A DNA stretch of 64,000 nt from Terrimonas ferruginea DSM 30193 (GCF_000425585.1 NZ_KE384398.1:400416-464415), one strand, 5' to 3'; shown: positions 27,816 to 35,008, counted from the stretch's first letter. Notes: generated by a model from the sequence alone, not told the origin. Made by a program: numbers and translations.

Positions 27816-30037
27816 TCCTTTTCGAATGATAGATAAAATATTGTGCCAGTACCGGGTTCGCTTTCGTACCAGATCCGGGCATTGTGCTTTTCCATGATTC
27901 TTTTGACAATGGCCAGCCCCACTCCGGACCCCTCGTATTCCTTCACATTGTCCATCCGTTTGAATAATTCGAAGATATGTCCGCCGTAATTCATGTCGAT
28001 CCCTACGCCGTTGTCGCGGATGCTGTAGATCACCTGCGTTTCTTCTTCTTTGCCCTCTATCGTCACTTTTGGCGGCTTGGACCGGGAGGAATATTTTATG
28101 GCATTACTGAGCAGATTGGTAAATACCTGCGTCAGCATCACACGGTCGCCGAGTATGCCAGGCGTGCCATTGATGGTTAAATCGAGGTTATGGACCTTGT
28201 AAGCGGCCACCAGTTCGGAAGTGATTTCCCTGATCACCGGCTCCATTTCGATACGCTGTTTCTGCAACATCGTTCTGCTTACGCGCGAATATTCCAGCAC
28301 CTCGCGGATCAGCGTATTCATTTTATCGGCGCTGATAATAATACGGTTGAGAAAATGTTTATTCTGCTCATCAAGCTGTGCATTGTCCTCCAGCATGATC
28401 TCCGCGTAATTCTTGATGGAAGCGATCGGCGTTTTCAGGTCGTGGGAAATGGTGAAACTGAACGTATCGAGTTCATCGTATGCCTCTTTCAGTTTTTCAT
28501 TCAGTTTACGTATTTCATTTGCCTTGAGGTTGATGAAATGTACCAGGTCTTCGCGGAATTTGAAAACGGCATTCAATTCAGCCTTACTCCATTTCTCCGA
28601 TGTGCCCTCCACTTGTTGCGACCAAACTTCGAATGAGCGGCGCGGAGAGAGTACCAGTGCGCCGGAATCGTCCGTTGCGAGGGGTTTTTCCGGATTACCG
28701 GCCCATTTCACCGTGGTGATGATTTCCGGCTTAAAGAAAAGAATATACTCACCCAGTTCTTTTGAAATGGCACAGGCCAGCAGACCGCTTCCTTTATCGC
28801 GGAAAGCATCTGCAGGAGAATATAAAGCGGTAAGATGATTGGTATGATAAAGATTGCGTTTGTTGCCGGATTGCAGCCACTCAACGATTCCCTGGATCTG
28901 TTCCTCCGAAGGCGCATCGCCCACGCGATAAATTTTTCCTTCGAAAATTAATGCGGCGCTGGTAGCATTGGTGATGCGCAGCAGGAAATTTTTCTGATTG
29001 ATCACTGCATCTACAAGACTCCAGTCTTTCTGCATGCGACGGATAATGTCATCGGATGCGTTGCGGAAAGCCTGGCTCTCTTCGCGGTCTTCCTGTCCTT
29101 CGCGGTATTGAATGGAAGAAGAAAGGACCTGACCGATGAGTTTCGCGTGCTGCCGTGCTTTATAATCGATGAAGCGTGGTGTATAATTATGACAGGCAAT
29201 CAACCCCCACAATTCATCATTGGCGATCAACGATACGCTGAAGCTCGCCTGCACGCCCATGTTTTTGAGATACTGGATATGAATGGCCGATACGGCACGG
29301 ATAGTGGAATGGGTAAGATCGAGCGGTTTATCTTTGTCATCCGGCGTGGTGATGATGCCTGAAGGTTCCGAATCAACATCGGCAATGATACGGGTGAGAT
29401 TGATCTTGTAAAGTTCACGCGCCTGCCGGGGAATATCGGAAGCCGGGTAATGCAGTCCCATAAAAGGTTCGAATCCCTCAGCTTGTTCTTCGGCTACCAC
29501 TTCGCCGTGACCGTCTTCCCAGAATTTGTAGATCATCACGCGGTCATAGCGGATGAGTTCTTTGATCTGCCGGGCCGCGCGTTGCAATGTTTCCTGCAGG
29601 GTGCTGCCTTCCAGTATCTGTGTAAGGGAAGAACCCACCAACTGTTGCAATTGTGAATCCACATCCGGAGAAGTGGGTTCAAATTCCAGTACGATAAAAC
29701 GATCGCTGGTATGCAGGATCAGGTGAAACAATTTTCCTTTCAGTTGGAGCTTGATCGGGTTGAGATTGTCCAGTCCCTGTGTAAGACCGAATCGGATCAC
29801 CTGTGCATACGTCTGATCGGGGTTGTCTTTGTATAAGGTATCAAAAAAATAGGATAGCGTGTGTCCCAGCAGCGGAGCCGCATCAAGCCCGGTGAAGTCT
29901 TTGCAGTTTTCACTGATATAGGCGATTTCAAAAGAAATACGGTCGGCTGCGATCAGCAAGCCATGCGCCTGCACTTTACCAAGTATATGGATAGGTTCCT
30001 TATCACAGTTTGTCAGGTTGACGACAGGGTAACTCAT
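27812..30037 (-). CDS. bphP: Bacteriophytochrome sensor histidine kinase
   Basis: A 741-residue red/far-red photoreceptor kinase. Cys11 in NLTNCDKEPIHILGKVQAHG is the biliverdin-binding Cys before the PAS domain. The GAF domain has YPASDIPRQAR with the conserved Asp, and the PHY domain has WAGNP and the tongue motif PRRSF. A HisKA domain with His near residue 531 (TISHDLKTPI) and a HATPase domain (NLLSNAIKYS, DNGVGID, GSGVGLAI) follow. Light-dependent autophosphorylation would feed the two receivers overlapping downstream. Heme oxygenase lies upstream. Confidence 0.96.
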   Translation of the reverse strand: MSYPVVNLTNCDKEPIHILGKVQAHGLLIAADRISFEIAYISENCKDFTGLDAAPLLGHTLSYFFDTLYKDNPDQTYAQVIRFGLTQGLDNLNPIKLQLKGKLFHLILHTSDRFIVLEFEPTSPDVDSQLQQLVGSSLTQILEGSTLQETLQRAARQIKELIRYDRVMIYKFWEDGHGEVVAEEQAEGFEPFMGLHYPASDIPRQARELYKINLTRIIADVDSEPSGIITTPDDKDKPLDLTHSTIRAVSAIHIQYLKNMGVQASFSVSLIANDELWGLIACHNYTPRFIDYKARQHAKLIGQVLSSSIQYREGQEDREESQAFRNASDDIIRRMQKDWSLVDAVINQKNFLLRITNATSAALIFEGKIYRVGDAPSEEQIQGIVEWLQSGNKRNLYHTNHLTALYSPADAFRDKGSGLLACAISKELGEYILFFKPEIITTVKWAGNPEKPLATDDSGALVLSPRRSFEVWSQQVEGTSEKWSKAELNAVFKFREDLVHFINLKANEIRKLNEKLKEAYDELDTFSFTISHDLKTPIASIKNYAEIMLEDNAQLDEQNKHFLNRIIISADKMNTLIREVLEYSRVSRTMLQKQRIEMEPVIREITSELVAAYKVHNLDLTINGTPGILGDRVMLTQVFTNLLSNAIKYSSRSKPPKVTIEGKEEETQVIYSIRDNGVGIDMNYGGHIFELFKRMDNVKEYEGSGVGLAIVKRIMEKHNARIWYESEPGTGTIFYLSFEKD

Positions 30038-30103
30038 GCGACGCTTTTGCTTTTTTAGAAGGCGAAAATTACTTAAAATACGGGTAGGTACACGTAAAAC
30101 GGC

Positions 30104-30670
30104 TCAGGAGTATTCCACATTCATCCATACCCGGAACTGTTTAAATACGTCATTGGCCATCCCCACGGTTTCTTCTTCGTGTGGTGTATTGGAAAATTTA
30201 TCAAGTTGTGCGAGAAAAAACTTCCAGCGTGATCCGGCTTCGGGTCCGTATCCGTAAAAGAAGCGGAAGCCCTCTTTTTCATCGCGGCCCAGGTTGTTGG
30301 CGATGGTTTTACAAATGATTTTTCCGCCCAGCGTTGAGCCTTCCATTACATACAACGCACCAAACGCCTGCGCATTAGTGGTGATCACCGGTGCGGCAAA
30401 GGCGGAAGGTGGCGGAGTATCATCAAGACCCAGCGCTTTCAGGTCATCCAGAATCCAGCTTGTTTTTCTTCGTTCATGATAATCAGGAAGCGCATCAGGA
30501 TAAAGATGTTGTTGAATACCTTTTTCAAGTGGATGATAAAAACTATAAAATGTGCGAAGCAGTTTGCCATAAGACGCTGCGTCGCGTACATTATTAATCA
30601 GCGGCATCATTGCTTTTTCCAGGTCCTGGTGCGCCTCCTGTGTCGTTTCCCTCAATTGTTCCAATATCAT
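30104..30670 (-). CDS. bphO: Biliverdin-producing heme oxygenase
   Basis: A 188-residue BphO-type heme oxygenase. His14 (EAHQDLE) is the proximal heme ligand and YVMEGSTLGG is the distal helix with its flexible glycines. It opens heme to biliverdin, the chromophore of the phytochrome encoded 66 nt downstream. The order bphO-bphP is classical. The gene starts 34 nt after a good -7 element. Confidence 0.95.
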   Translation of the reverse strand: MILEQLRETTQEAHQDLEKAMMPLINNVRDAASYGKLLRTFYSFYHPLEKGIQQHLYPDALPDYHERRKTSWILDDLKALGLDDTPPPSAFAAPVITTNAQAFGALYVMEGSTLGGKIICKTIANNLGRDEKEGFRFFYGYGPEAGSRWKFFLAQLDKFSNTPHEEETVGMANDVFKQFRVWMNVEYS

Positions 30671-30704
30671 AAACGGTTCATTATTAGTGATTCAAATCGC
30701 ATAG

Positions 30705-30731
30705 CAAAAGTATGCCGATTAACTATACCAA
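30705..30731 (-). promoter_or_regulatory. Candidate promoter of the bphO-bphP operon
   Basis: TACTTTTG on the minus strand (30712-30705) matches TAnnTTTG. TTG lies 16 nt upstream, at the short end of usual spacing. The predicted leader to bphO is about 30 nt. Confidence 0.5.
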
Positions 30732-30778
30732 TAAAAATGCCGGAGCTGATATGAATTCTTAAGAGAATCTAAAATGTA

Positions 30779-32179
30779 TCATCCATCCATTTTTACAATG
30801 GCCGGCATGAAAGAACCAACCACGTCAACAAGATCTGTTTGTGCAGCCATTACGTCGTGAATATTTTTATAGGCCATTGGTGCTTCATCGGGTGCGCCGC
30901 CGATCAGTTGCACGTTTGCTTTATCAAGGATTTCCCGGAGATTTTTCATATTGAATGCGGCGGCAGCCCTGCCGCGGCTCAACCGCCGGCCGGCACCGTG
31001 TGAAGCGGAGAGCAATGAATCCTCGTTTCCTTTTCCCTTTACAATAAATCCTTCCGTGGCCATCGAACCCGGAATAATGCCCAATACTCCTTTACCGGCA
31101 GGTGTTGCTCCTTTGCGGTGCACGATTACTTCACGTCCCTTCCATTTTTCTTTCCACGCAAAATTGTGATGGTTGTTGATATTAACAACCGGGTTGCGTC
31201 CGATTGATTTTACAATGCGGTTGTGAATCACTTCGTGACAAGCCCGCGCATAATCACCGGTGAGGTTCATTGCATCCCAGTAAGCGATTCCGTCTTCATC
31301 CTGCAAGGAGAGCCATGCCAGGTGGCGCACCTGCGAAGGCAGGCGACATTTATCCATTGCCACACGTGTATAATACTCTGCAATGCGTGCCCCCAACGCC
31401 CGTGATCCCGAATGAGAAAGCAGACCGATATATTGTCCGGGCGCAAGGCCAACACTTTCATCCGGCTCATCTATGTCAACCACGCCCCATTCGGCAAAAT
31501 GATTACCACTACCGGAAGAACCTAATTGTTTCCATGCTTTCCCATGAATGGAACGAAGCAATTCAGTCTGATCAAAACGCGGATCGTCCATAATATAATG
31601 ATCGGCCGGTCGATCAAATTGTGCACCACTGCCGAATAAAGTGGCTCCGTCGAGCATGGCGGCCCATCGTCCGCGACGGCGTTGCAGTTCGTCGGCTCTG
31701 ATATCGAATATACTCAGGCTCATGCGGCAGCCGATGTCAACACCTACGGCATAAGGGATCACCACATTTTCTGTGGCGAGTACACCGCCGATGGGCAACC
31801 CGAAACCATTGTGCGCATCGGGCATGAGCGCGCCGGCCACAGCAACAGGCAAACGGGTGGCCTGGTACATCTGGTGCATGGCATCTTCACCGATAAAATT
31901 TCTTCCCCATACGGAAAAGTCCAGGGCCGTTGAACGCAATGCCGGCGTTTCAATGATTTCTTCATCGGGTGGCACCAATTTAAAAGCCACGGGCGACCAC
32001 ACTTCATCGTTGAGAAAACTCTCCGGCGTATGCAATAATTGTTTGAGCAGTGTCAACGCCGCTGCTTCAGTTGAATGTTTCAATTGTTTAACTGCTATCT
32101 GCAGTGTCAGGCTCAAAGCGGGACCGTCGGTGTAACCGATCGATCGCAACTGTTTACCTGTAATTTTTGTCTTTGCCAT
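30779..32179 (-). CDS. rtcB: RtcB family RNA ligase
   Basis: A 466-residue RtcB, a Mn/GTP-dependent ligase that joins RNA 3'-phosphate or 2',3'-cyclic phosphate ends to 5'-OH ends. Seen: Asp121 and His123 (MPDAHNGFG), the metal-binding Cys151 (GVDIGCRM), GSSGSGNHFAE, HRKGATPAGKG and the guanylylation-site SASHGAGR near residue 395. The length is normal for the bacterial form. It is the last gene of an operon with a slipin, tRNA-like RNAs and a YkuK-like protein. No rtcA or rtcR is in the window. A long hairpin sits in the 45-nt gap before it. Confidence 0.95.
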   Translation of the reverse strand: MAKTKITGKQLRSIGYTDGPALSLTLQIAVKQLKHSTEAAALTLLKQLLHTPESFLNDEVWSPVAFKLVPPDEEIIETPALRSTALDFSVWGRNFIGEDAMHQMYQATRLPVAVAGALMPDAHNGFGLPIGGVLATENVVIPYAVGVDIGCRMSLSIFDIRADELQRRRGRWAAMLDGATLFGSGAQFDRPADHYIMDDPRFDQTELLRSIHGKAWKQLGSSGSGNHFAEWGVVDIDEPDESVGLAPGQYIGLLSHSGSRALGARIAEYYTRVAMDKCRLPSQVRHLAWLSLQDEDGIAYWDAMNLTGDYARACHEVIHNRIVKSIGRNPVVNINNHHNFAWKEKWKGREVIVHRKGATPAGKGVLGIIPGSMATEGFIVKGKGNEDSLLSASHGAGRRLSRGRAAAAFNMKNLREILDKANVQLIGGAPDEAPMAYKNIHDVMAAQTDLVDVVGSFMPAIVKMDG

Positions 32180-32195
32180 TTTTGTTTTTTTGGAA

Positions 32196-32226
32196 AAGAC
32201 CTGAAACCTGTATGGTTTCAGGTCTT
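32196..32226 (-). terminator. Intercistronic hairpin between slipin and rtcB genes
   Basis: A perfect 13-bp stem (AAGACCTGAAACC and its complement) with a 5-nt loop, followed on the minus strand by TTTT. It begins at the slipin stop codon and ends 16 nt before the rtcB start. It could be a partial terminator that lowers RtcB expression, or an mRNA processing or stability element. Confidence 0.75.
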
Positions 32227-33328
32227 ACGTTTTACCGGGCACGAAGATCTTCCTCAACTGATCGAGCAATTCTCCGTTGCCGTTTACGCTCAGGTGGCTG
32301 ATTTTTTCTGCGATCTTTTCCACGTATTCCATTTCTTTCAGTTTCCAGAGCATTTGATTGTCTTCCATCAATCTGGCGGTGTTGAGCAGCGACCTTGTGG
32401 AAGCTGTTTCTTCCCGGCGCATGATGGATTGTGCCTGTGATCTTTTTTCCGCCATCAACACCTGGTTGAGAATGTCACGCATTTCACCGGGCAGAATGAT
32501 ATCGCGGATACCGAAATCGGCCACATTAACACCAAGGGCTTCGGCTACCAGGCGCACCTGTTTCAGTACGGCGGCAGATAAGTCCTCCTTGTTTTCCAGC
32601 AACTCATCGAGGGAAAAGGCACCGACGAACTGACGAAGCGCCAACTGAAAAGCAGCATACAATTGTTTATCGTATTCGCGGTTATTCAGCATGGCTTTTT
32701 CCACGTCGATAATCTGGTAGCGGCCGGAGGCGCTGAGCCGCAGGGTGGCTTTGTCTTTGGTCAGCATTTCCTGACCGTTCATCTCCAGCACCTGCTGACG
32801 CATATCGGCCTTGATTACCTGCACGGAAATATTATTTTTCCACCAGTAGTAAGTGCCGCTGTCGAGTACGCCGTTGAATTGTCCGCCGGTGAACAGCAAC
32901 CCTTTTTCGTGCCCTTCAACGGTTGTTGTCCGTACATAAGGGGTAACGAGCGGGTGTTGCAGCAAAGCCATATCGAACTGTTCGTTCATGTGTACCGAAG
33001 CGATGTCTGCAAAAACAAAACGGTATTCGTTTACATTTTTCCAAAACACATAACGCCCGGCAGGCATCACGGCTTTCAGCAAGCCTTGTTCGAATCGCAT
33101 CGCGATCTGTCCGTCTTTGACGTCGACTATATCAACGGCATCCATAAAATCCTGGTCCTGCAATAAAATCTGCAACGGAGTGATGAGCCGGAAATCGCTG
33201 GTGATATCAACGATGGTTGCCTGATCTTTCCAGCCAAGCCAGTATTTGCCGGCGCCCAGCATCCGCTGGAATTCGCCATTGCGGAACACAAAAGCCCGCT
33301 GCCATTTGTTAACAGTGATCTGTTTCAT
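32225..33328 (-). CDS. Slipin/SPFH (band 7) family protein of an RNA-repair operon
   Basis: A 367-residue SPFH protein with no signal peptide or membrane helix, unlike classical slipins. The N-terminal half has repeated segments about 85 residues apart that contain G-x-Y-x-W turns (LGAGKYWLGW, MPAGRYVFWK, LDSGTYYWWK). The SPFH part (about 190-290) holds LTKDKATLRLSASGRYQI, and a basic coiled-coil-like helix (about 300-350, AEKRSQAQSIMRREE) follows. Slipins paired with RtcB are a recurring feature of bacterial RNA-repair operons. The mechanism is not known. Confidence 0.88.
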   Translation of the reverse strand: MKQITVNKWQRAFVFRNGEFQRMLGAGKYWLGWKDQATIVDITSDFRLITPLQILLQDQDFMDAVDIVDVKDGQIAMRFEQGLLKAVMPAGRYVFWKNVNEYRFVFADIASVHMNEQFDMALLQHPLVTPYVRTTTVEGHEKGLLFTGGQFNGVLDSGTYYWWKNNISVQVIKADMRQQVLEMNGQEMLTKDKATLRLSASGRYQIIDVEKAMLNNREYDKQLYAAFQLALRQFVGAFSLDELLENKEDLSAAVLKQVRLVAEALGVNVADFGIRDIILPGEMRDILNQVLMAEKRSQAQSIMRREETASTRSLLNTARLMEDNQMLWKLKEMEYVEKIAEKISHLSVNGNGELLDQLRKIFVPGKT

Positions 33329-33331
33329 TAT

Positions 33332-33553
33332 TCATTTTTTAGTGGTGTTGTTAAATAAAAAAGCAAACAGGGTTGCCCTGACATTGATGCGGAGCCTGAT
33401 GAGTTTTCCGTTGAGTTGCAGCGGCAGAAAATCCGGTGGTATGGAAACGGAGATCTGGTGATGCAATGCCCGGTGTTGTCGTCGGACTACTGGCAGCGCT
33501 GGCATTGCCTGGCAGAAAAATCTGCCGGCAGGCAGTGCTGTTTGCTTTTTCAT
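33332..33553 (-). CDS. Possible small basic protein before the slipin gene
   Basis: A 73-codon frame that ends 3 nt before the slipin start. The C-terminal half has alternating hydrophobic and charged residues (ISVSIPPDFLPLQL, LIRLRINV), which looks protein-like. The predicted protein is rich in Arg/Lys. I do not recognise it. A second frame of 79 codons overlaps it, and the stretch could instead be the 3' part of the adjacent structured RNA. Conservation of the frame in relatives would decide. Confidence 0.4.
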   Translation of the reverse strand: MKKQTALPAGRFFCQAMPALPVVRRQHRALHHQISVSIPPDFLPLQLNGKLIRLRINVRATLFAFLFNNTTKK

Positions 33554-33561
33554 CTTTTGTT

Positions 33562-33735
33562 AAAGGAGAGATGAACTCCTTTCTTTTCAAGCATCCTGAT
33601 TGCTTTGCGTTACCATTACGCTAATCCGCCTGAGCGGATACGGGATTCGAACCCGCATTGAAGGGAGACGGTTTACCGCCATCGTCCGGCATTAGTAGCA
33701 TACAAGTGGTTACAACCGTTGCACTACCGTGTGGG
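33562..33735 (-). ncRNA. Circularly permuted tRNA-like RNA (YrlA / Y RNA-like)
   Basis: On the minus strand the order is: hairpin GATGG-CGGTAAA-CCGTC (33683-33667), T-arm GCGGG-TTCGAAT-CCCGT (33656-33640), acceptor 3' strand ATCCGCT, linker CA, acceptor 5' strand GGCGGAT (33639-33624), T8-A9 equivalents, D-arm GCGT-AATGGTA-ACGC (33621-33607), anticodon-like arm AAGCA-ATCAGGA-TGCTT (33605-33589), and another hairpin with a TTCATCT loop. The 7-bp acceptor stem is thus closed as a hairpin and has no free ends. Core tertiary residues of tRNA (T8, A14, G18, G19, T54, T55, C56, A58) are all present. Bacterial YrlA RNAs have this topology. RNA ends are not known. Confidence 0.75.
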
Positions 33736-33764
33736 AAAACACATCCTGAACTTTTTTATGATAC

Positions 33765-34253
33765 TTATTGTACCATTTTGTCTGCGCAGCTCGAGCTTGC
33801 GAAGGCATAAGGTTTTGTTTGAAAATTAAATCCCATGCCGCGCAGGTAACCGGTAGCATCACTTAATGCGGCGTTACTTTTAAAAACGGCTTGTGTGTTG
33901 ATATCCACGTGAATCTCCGGCGTCACCTTGTGTTGCAAAAACAAGGGCGACAGGTTGCCGGCCGTGGTAATACTTCTGTGTACTTCCTCCAGCATCCGTT
34001 CACGAAGCGAAAGTTTGCGGATCACCCGTTGGGGTTGCACAAACATGAAAGCACCGTTTCCTTTCCGGTAAAACACGATCACCGTAGCAAAATCGATGGC
34101 CTGTCCTTTCACCTGGCTGTCTGTACCGATAAATACAGCCATCTGGTGACCGGCATTGCGTTCGCGTGTCATAGCAATATGTATTTCTTCTTCAATGGGC
34201 CGTCTCAGTCTTTCACCACTGAGCCGTCTCCAGGCTGGTTGTTGCTCTTGCAT
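33765..34253 (-). CDS. YkuK family (DUF458) RNase H-like protein
   Basis: A 162-residue protein of the YkuK/DUF458 family, predicted to have an RNase H fold. AVFIGTDSQV (Asp45) carries the first conserved acidic residue, VIVFYRKGNGAFMFV is the second strand pair, and EIHVDINTQ gives further acidic residues. The C-terminus has the typical KPYAFASSSCADK. The family is uncharacterised biochemically to my knowledge. A nuclease role is inferred from fold. The gene starts 12 nt after the tRNA-Phe CCA end and is followed by the permuted tRNA-like RNA, so it may process or bind these RNAs. Confidence 0.85.
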   Translation of the reverse strand: MQEQQPAWRRLSGERLRRPIEEEIHIAMTRERNAGHQMAVFIGTDSQVKGQAIDFATVIVFYRKGNGAFMFVQPQRVIRKLSLRERMLEEVHRSITTAGNLSPLFLQHKVTPEIHVDINTQAVFKSNAALSDATGYLRGMGFNFQTKPYAFASSSCADKMVQ

Positions 34254-34265
34254 GGTTTAAAAATT

Positions 34266-34339
34266 TGGTGGTGCCCCGGGGAATCGAACCCCGATTGCCG
34301 GATTTTCAGTCCGGTGCTTACCCATTCAGCCAAAGCACC
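34266..34339 (-). tRNA. tRNA-Phe (GAA) with encoded CCA
   Basis: A complete cloverleaf: 7-bp acceptor (GGTGCTT with GGGCACC, two G-U pairs), D-arm GCTGAATGGGTAAGC, anticodon arm CCGGA-CTGAAAA-TCCGG (GAA), 4-nt variable loop, T-arm CGGGG-TTCGATT-CCCCG, A73 and encoded CCA. Position 9 is G rather than A, and the D-stem has only 3 bp, so it is somewhat atypical. It lies inside the RNA-repair operon, 12 nt before the YkuK-like start. It may be the cell's tRNA-Phe or a specialised copy. Confidence 0.9.
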
Positions 34340-34355
34340 AAAGTGAATCAGGAAA

Positions 34356-34384
34356 ACAGCCCCGTCGCCGCTAACGGGGACTGT
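34356..34384 (-). other. GC-rich hairpin upstream of tRNA-Phe
   Basis: ACAG-CCCCGT paired with ACGGGG-(A)-CTGT around an 8-nt loop, 16 nt upstream of the tRNA 5' end. On the minus strand it is followed by TTTTCC. It may be a processing element for the tRNA precursor or a weak terminator. A rare strong Shine-Dalgarno-like AGGAGG lies just before it (34391-34396) without an ATG behind it. Confidence 0.6.
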
Positions 34385-34406
34385 ATAAATCCTCCTTATA
34401 ATAAAA

Positions 34407-34550
34407 TCAATCCCGTAACAGGAATTCAGCCGGGTGGATTACCCGTTCATTTCTTTCCGGCTCCGTATTCTTTTCCCTGTTACGATCGTTGCGCCGGCCA
34501 ATCCATTCGATCAGCAGATGCAGTGTCAATACGACTAATAAAAATTTCAT
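34407..34550 (-). CDS. Possible 47-residue small membrane protein
   Basis: A 48-codon frame starting with ATG. The first 16 residues are strongly hydrophobic (KFLLVVLTLHLLIEW), and the rest is highly charged (Arg, Asn, Glu). This is the layout of a single-pass small membrane protein. It lies between a strong terminator and the tRNA-Phe gene. I do not recognise it. It may be a leader of the RNA-repair operon. Confidence 0.45.
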   Translation of the reverse strand: MKFLLVVLTLHLLIEWIGRRNDRNREKNTEPERNERVIHPAEFLLRD

Positions 34551-34579
34551 CACTTACCATCCTTGTCATTAAGTAGCAT

Positions 34580-34616
34580 AAAAAAAGCCCGGTCATCTGA
34601 GCGACCGGGCTTTTTT
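34580..34616 (-). terminator. Rho-independent terminator after the 47-codon ORF
   Basis: Perfect 8-bp stem GCCCGGTC/GACCGGGC with an 8-nt loop and A/T tracts on both sides (seven T on the minus strand). It follows the stop of the small ORF at 34637 by 20 nt. Confidence 0.9.
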
Positions 34617-34636
34617 GTCATACACATGGTTGATGT

Positions 34637-34780
34637 CTATGCATAAATATCCTGTCGCTCGTGAAATGGTGTGGTAAAAAAGGGCATGCGATTCCCTTTC
34701 AGTGAATAACGTTCACTGTTCCATTTCGCTGGTATGTTCCGGCCGAATGCCGCTGATTGGTTAATATGTTTTTGCGTCAT
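34637..34780 (-). CDS. Possible 47-residue small protein
   Basis: A 48-codon frame with ATG at 34780 and TAG at 34637, bracketed by two strong terminators. The peptide is polar and aromatic-rich (WNSERYSLKG, RMPFFTTPFHER) with no membrane segment. The gene plus its own terminator looks like a small transcription unit or an attenuation segment. I do not recognise it. Confidence 0.45.
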   Translation of the reverse strand: MTQKHINQSAAFGRNIPAKWNSERYSLKGNRMPFFTTPFHERQDIYA

Positions 34781-34811
34781 GCTTTTTATTACTGTCACGT
34801 TTGTGGTCAAT

Positions 34812-34837
34812 AAAAAAGCCCCGCGATAGTGCGGGGC
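34812..34837 (-). terminator. Rho-independent terminator after the 29-codon leader ORF
   Basis: Stem GCCCCGC/GCGGGGC, 6-nt loop, followed on the minus strand by TTTTTT. It lies about 28 nt after the leader ORF stop. Confidence 0.9.
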
Positions 34838-34865
34838 CGTTTATATCAAGAAGGTTAAATCTCTT

Positions 34866-34955
34866 TCAATAGTTGTACAGCGTACCCGCAACACCCAACT
34901 TTCCACAGGGAAAGCCGCTTTGCTTTAGTTCGATATGTGTTGCTGTAAAACGCAT
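34866..34955 (-). CDS. Possible 29-residue leader peptide
   Basis: A 30-codon frame beginning about 16 nt after the predicted transcription start. The peptide has one Cys, is moderately hydrophobic and ends TLYNY. It is followed by a strong terminator, the layout of a leader peptide with an attenuator. I do not recognise it, and it could be chance. Confidence 0.4.
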   Translation of the reverse strand: MRFTATHIELKQSGFPCGKLGVAGTLYNY

Positions 34956-34976
34956 GTTGTTTAAAATTTTGCAGTG

Positions 34977-35008
34977 CAAAGATGACGCTATTTTTTTGTT
35001 GCTGCCAA
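34977..35008 (-). promoter_or_regulatory. Candidate promoter of the RNA-repair operon
   Basis: CATCTTTG (34984-34977 on the minus strand) matches TAnnTTTG at all but one position, and TTG lies exactly 21 nt upstream, the canonical spacing. Transcription would start near 34972. No other good promoter is visible between here and the tRNA-Phe gene. Confidence 0.55.

Noticed and set aside
33351-33590. 79-codon minus-strand frame before slipin
   Set aside because: It overlaps the 73-codon frame in another phase and starts inside the last hairpin of the tRNA-like RNA. The composition (Thr, Ala, Pro, Ser) is less protein-like.
33562-33735. Ordinary tRNA or tmRNA
   Set aside because: The 5' acceptor strand lies downstream of the T-arm, so no linear tRNA fits. 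No tag-peptide frame or pseudoknot set typical of tmRNA is seen between the halves, and the halves are joined by only 2 nt.
34385-34400. AGGAGG as the ribosome site of another small gene
   Set aside because: No ATG, GTG or TTG lies at a proper distance behind it. The only in-frame option (ATA) would give 12 codons that run into the hairpin.
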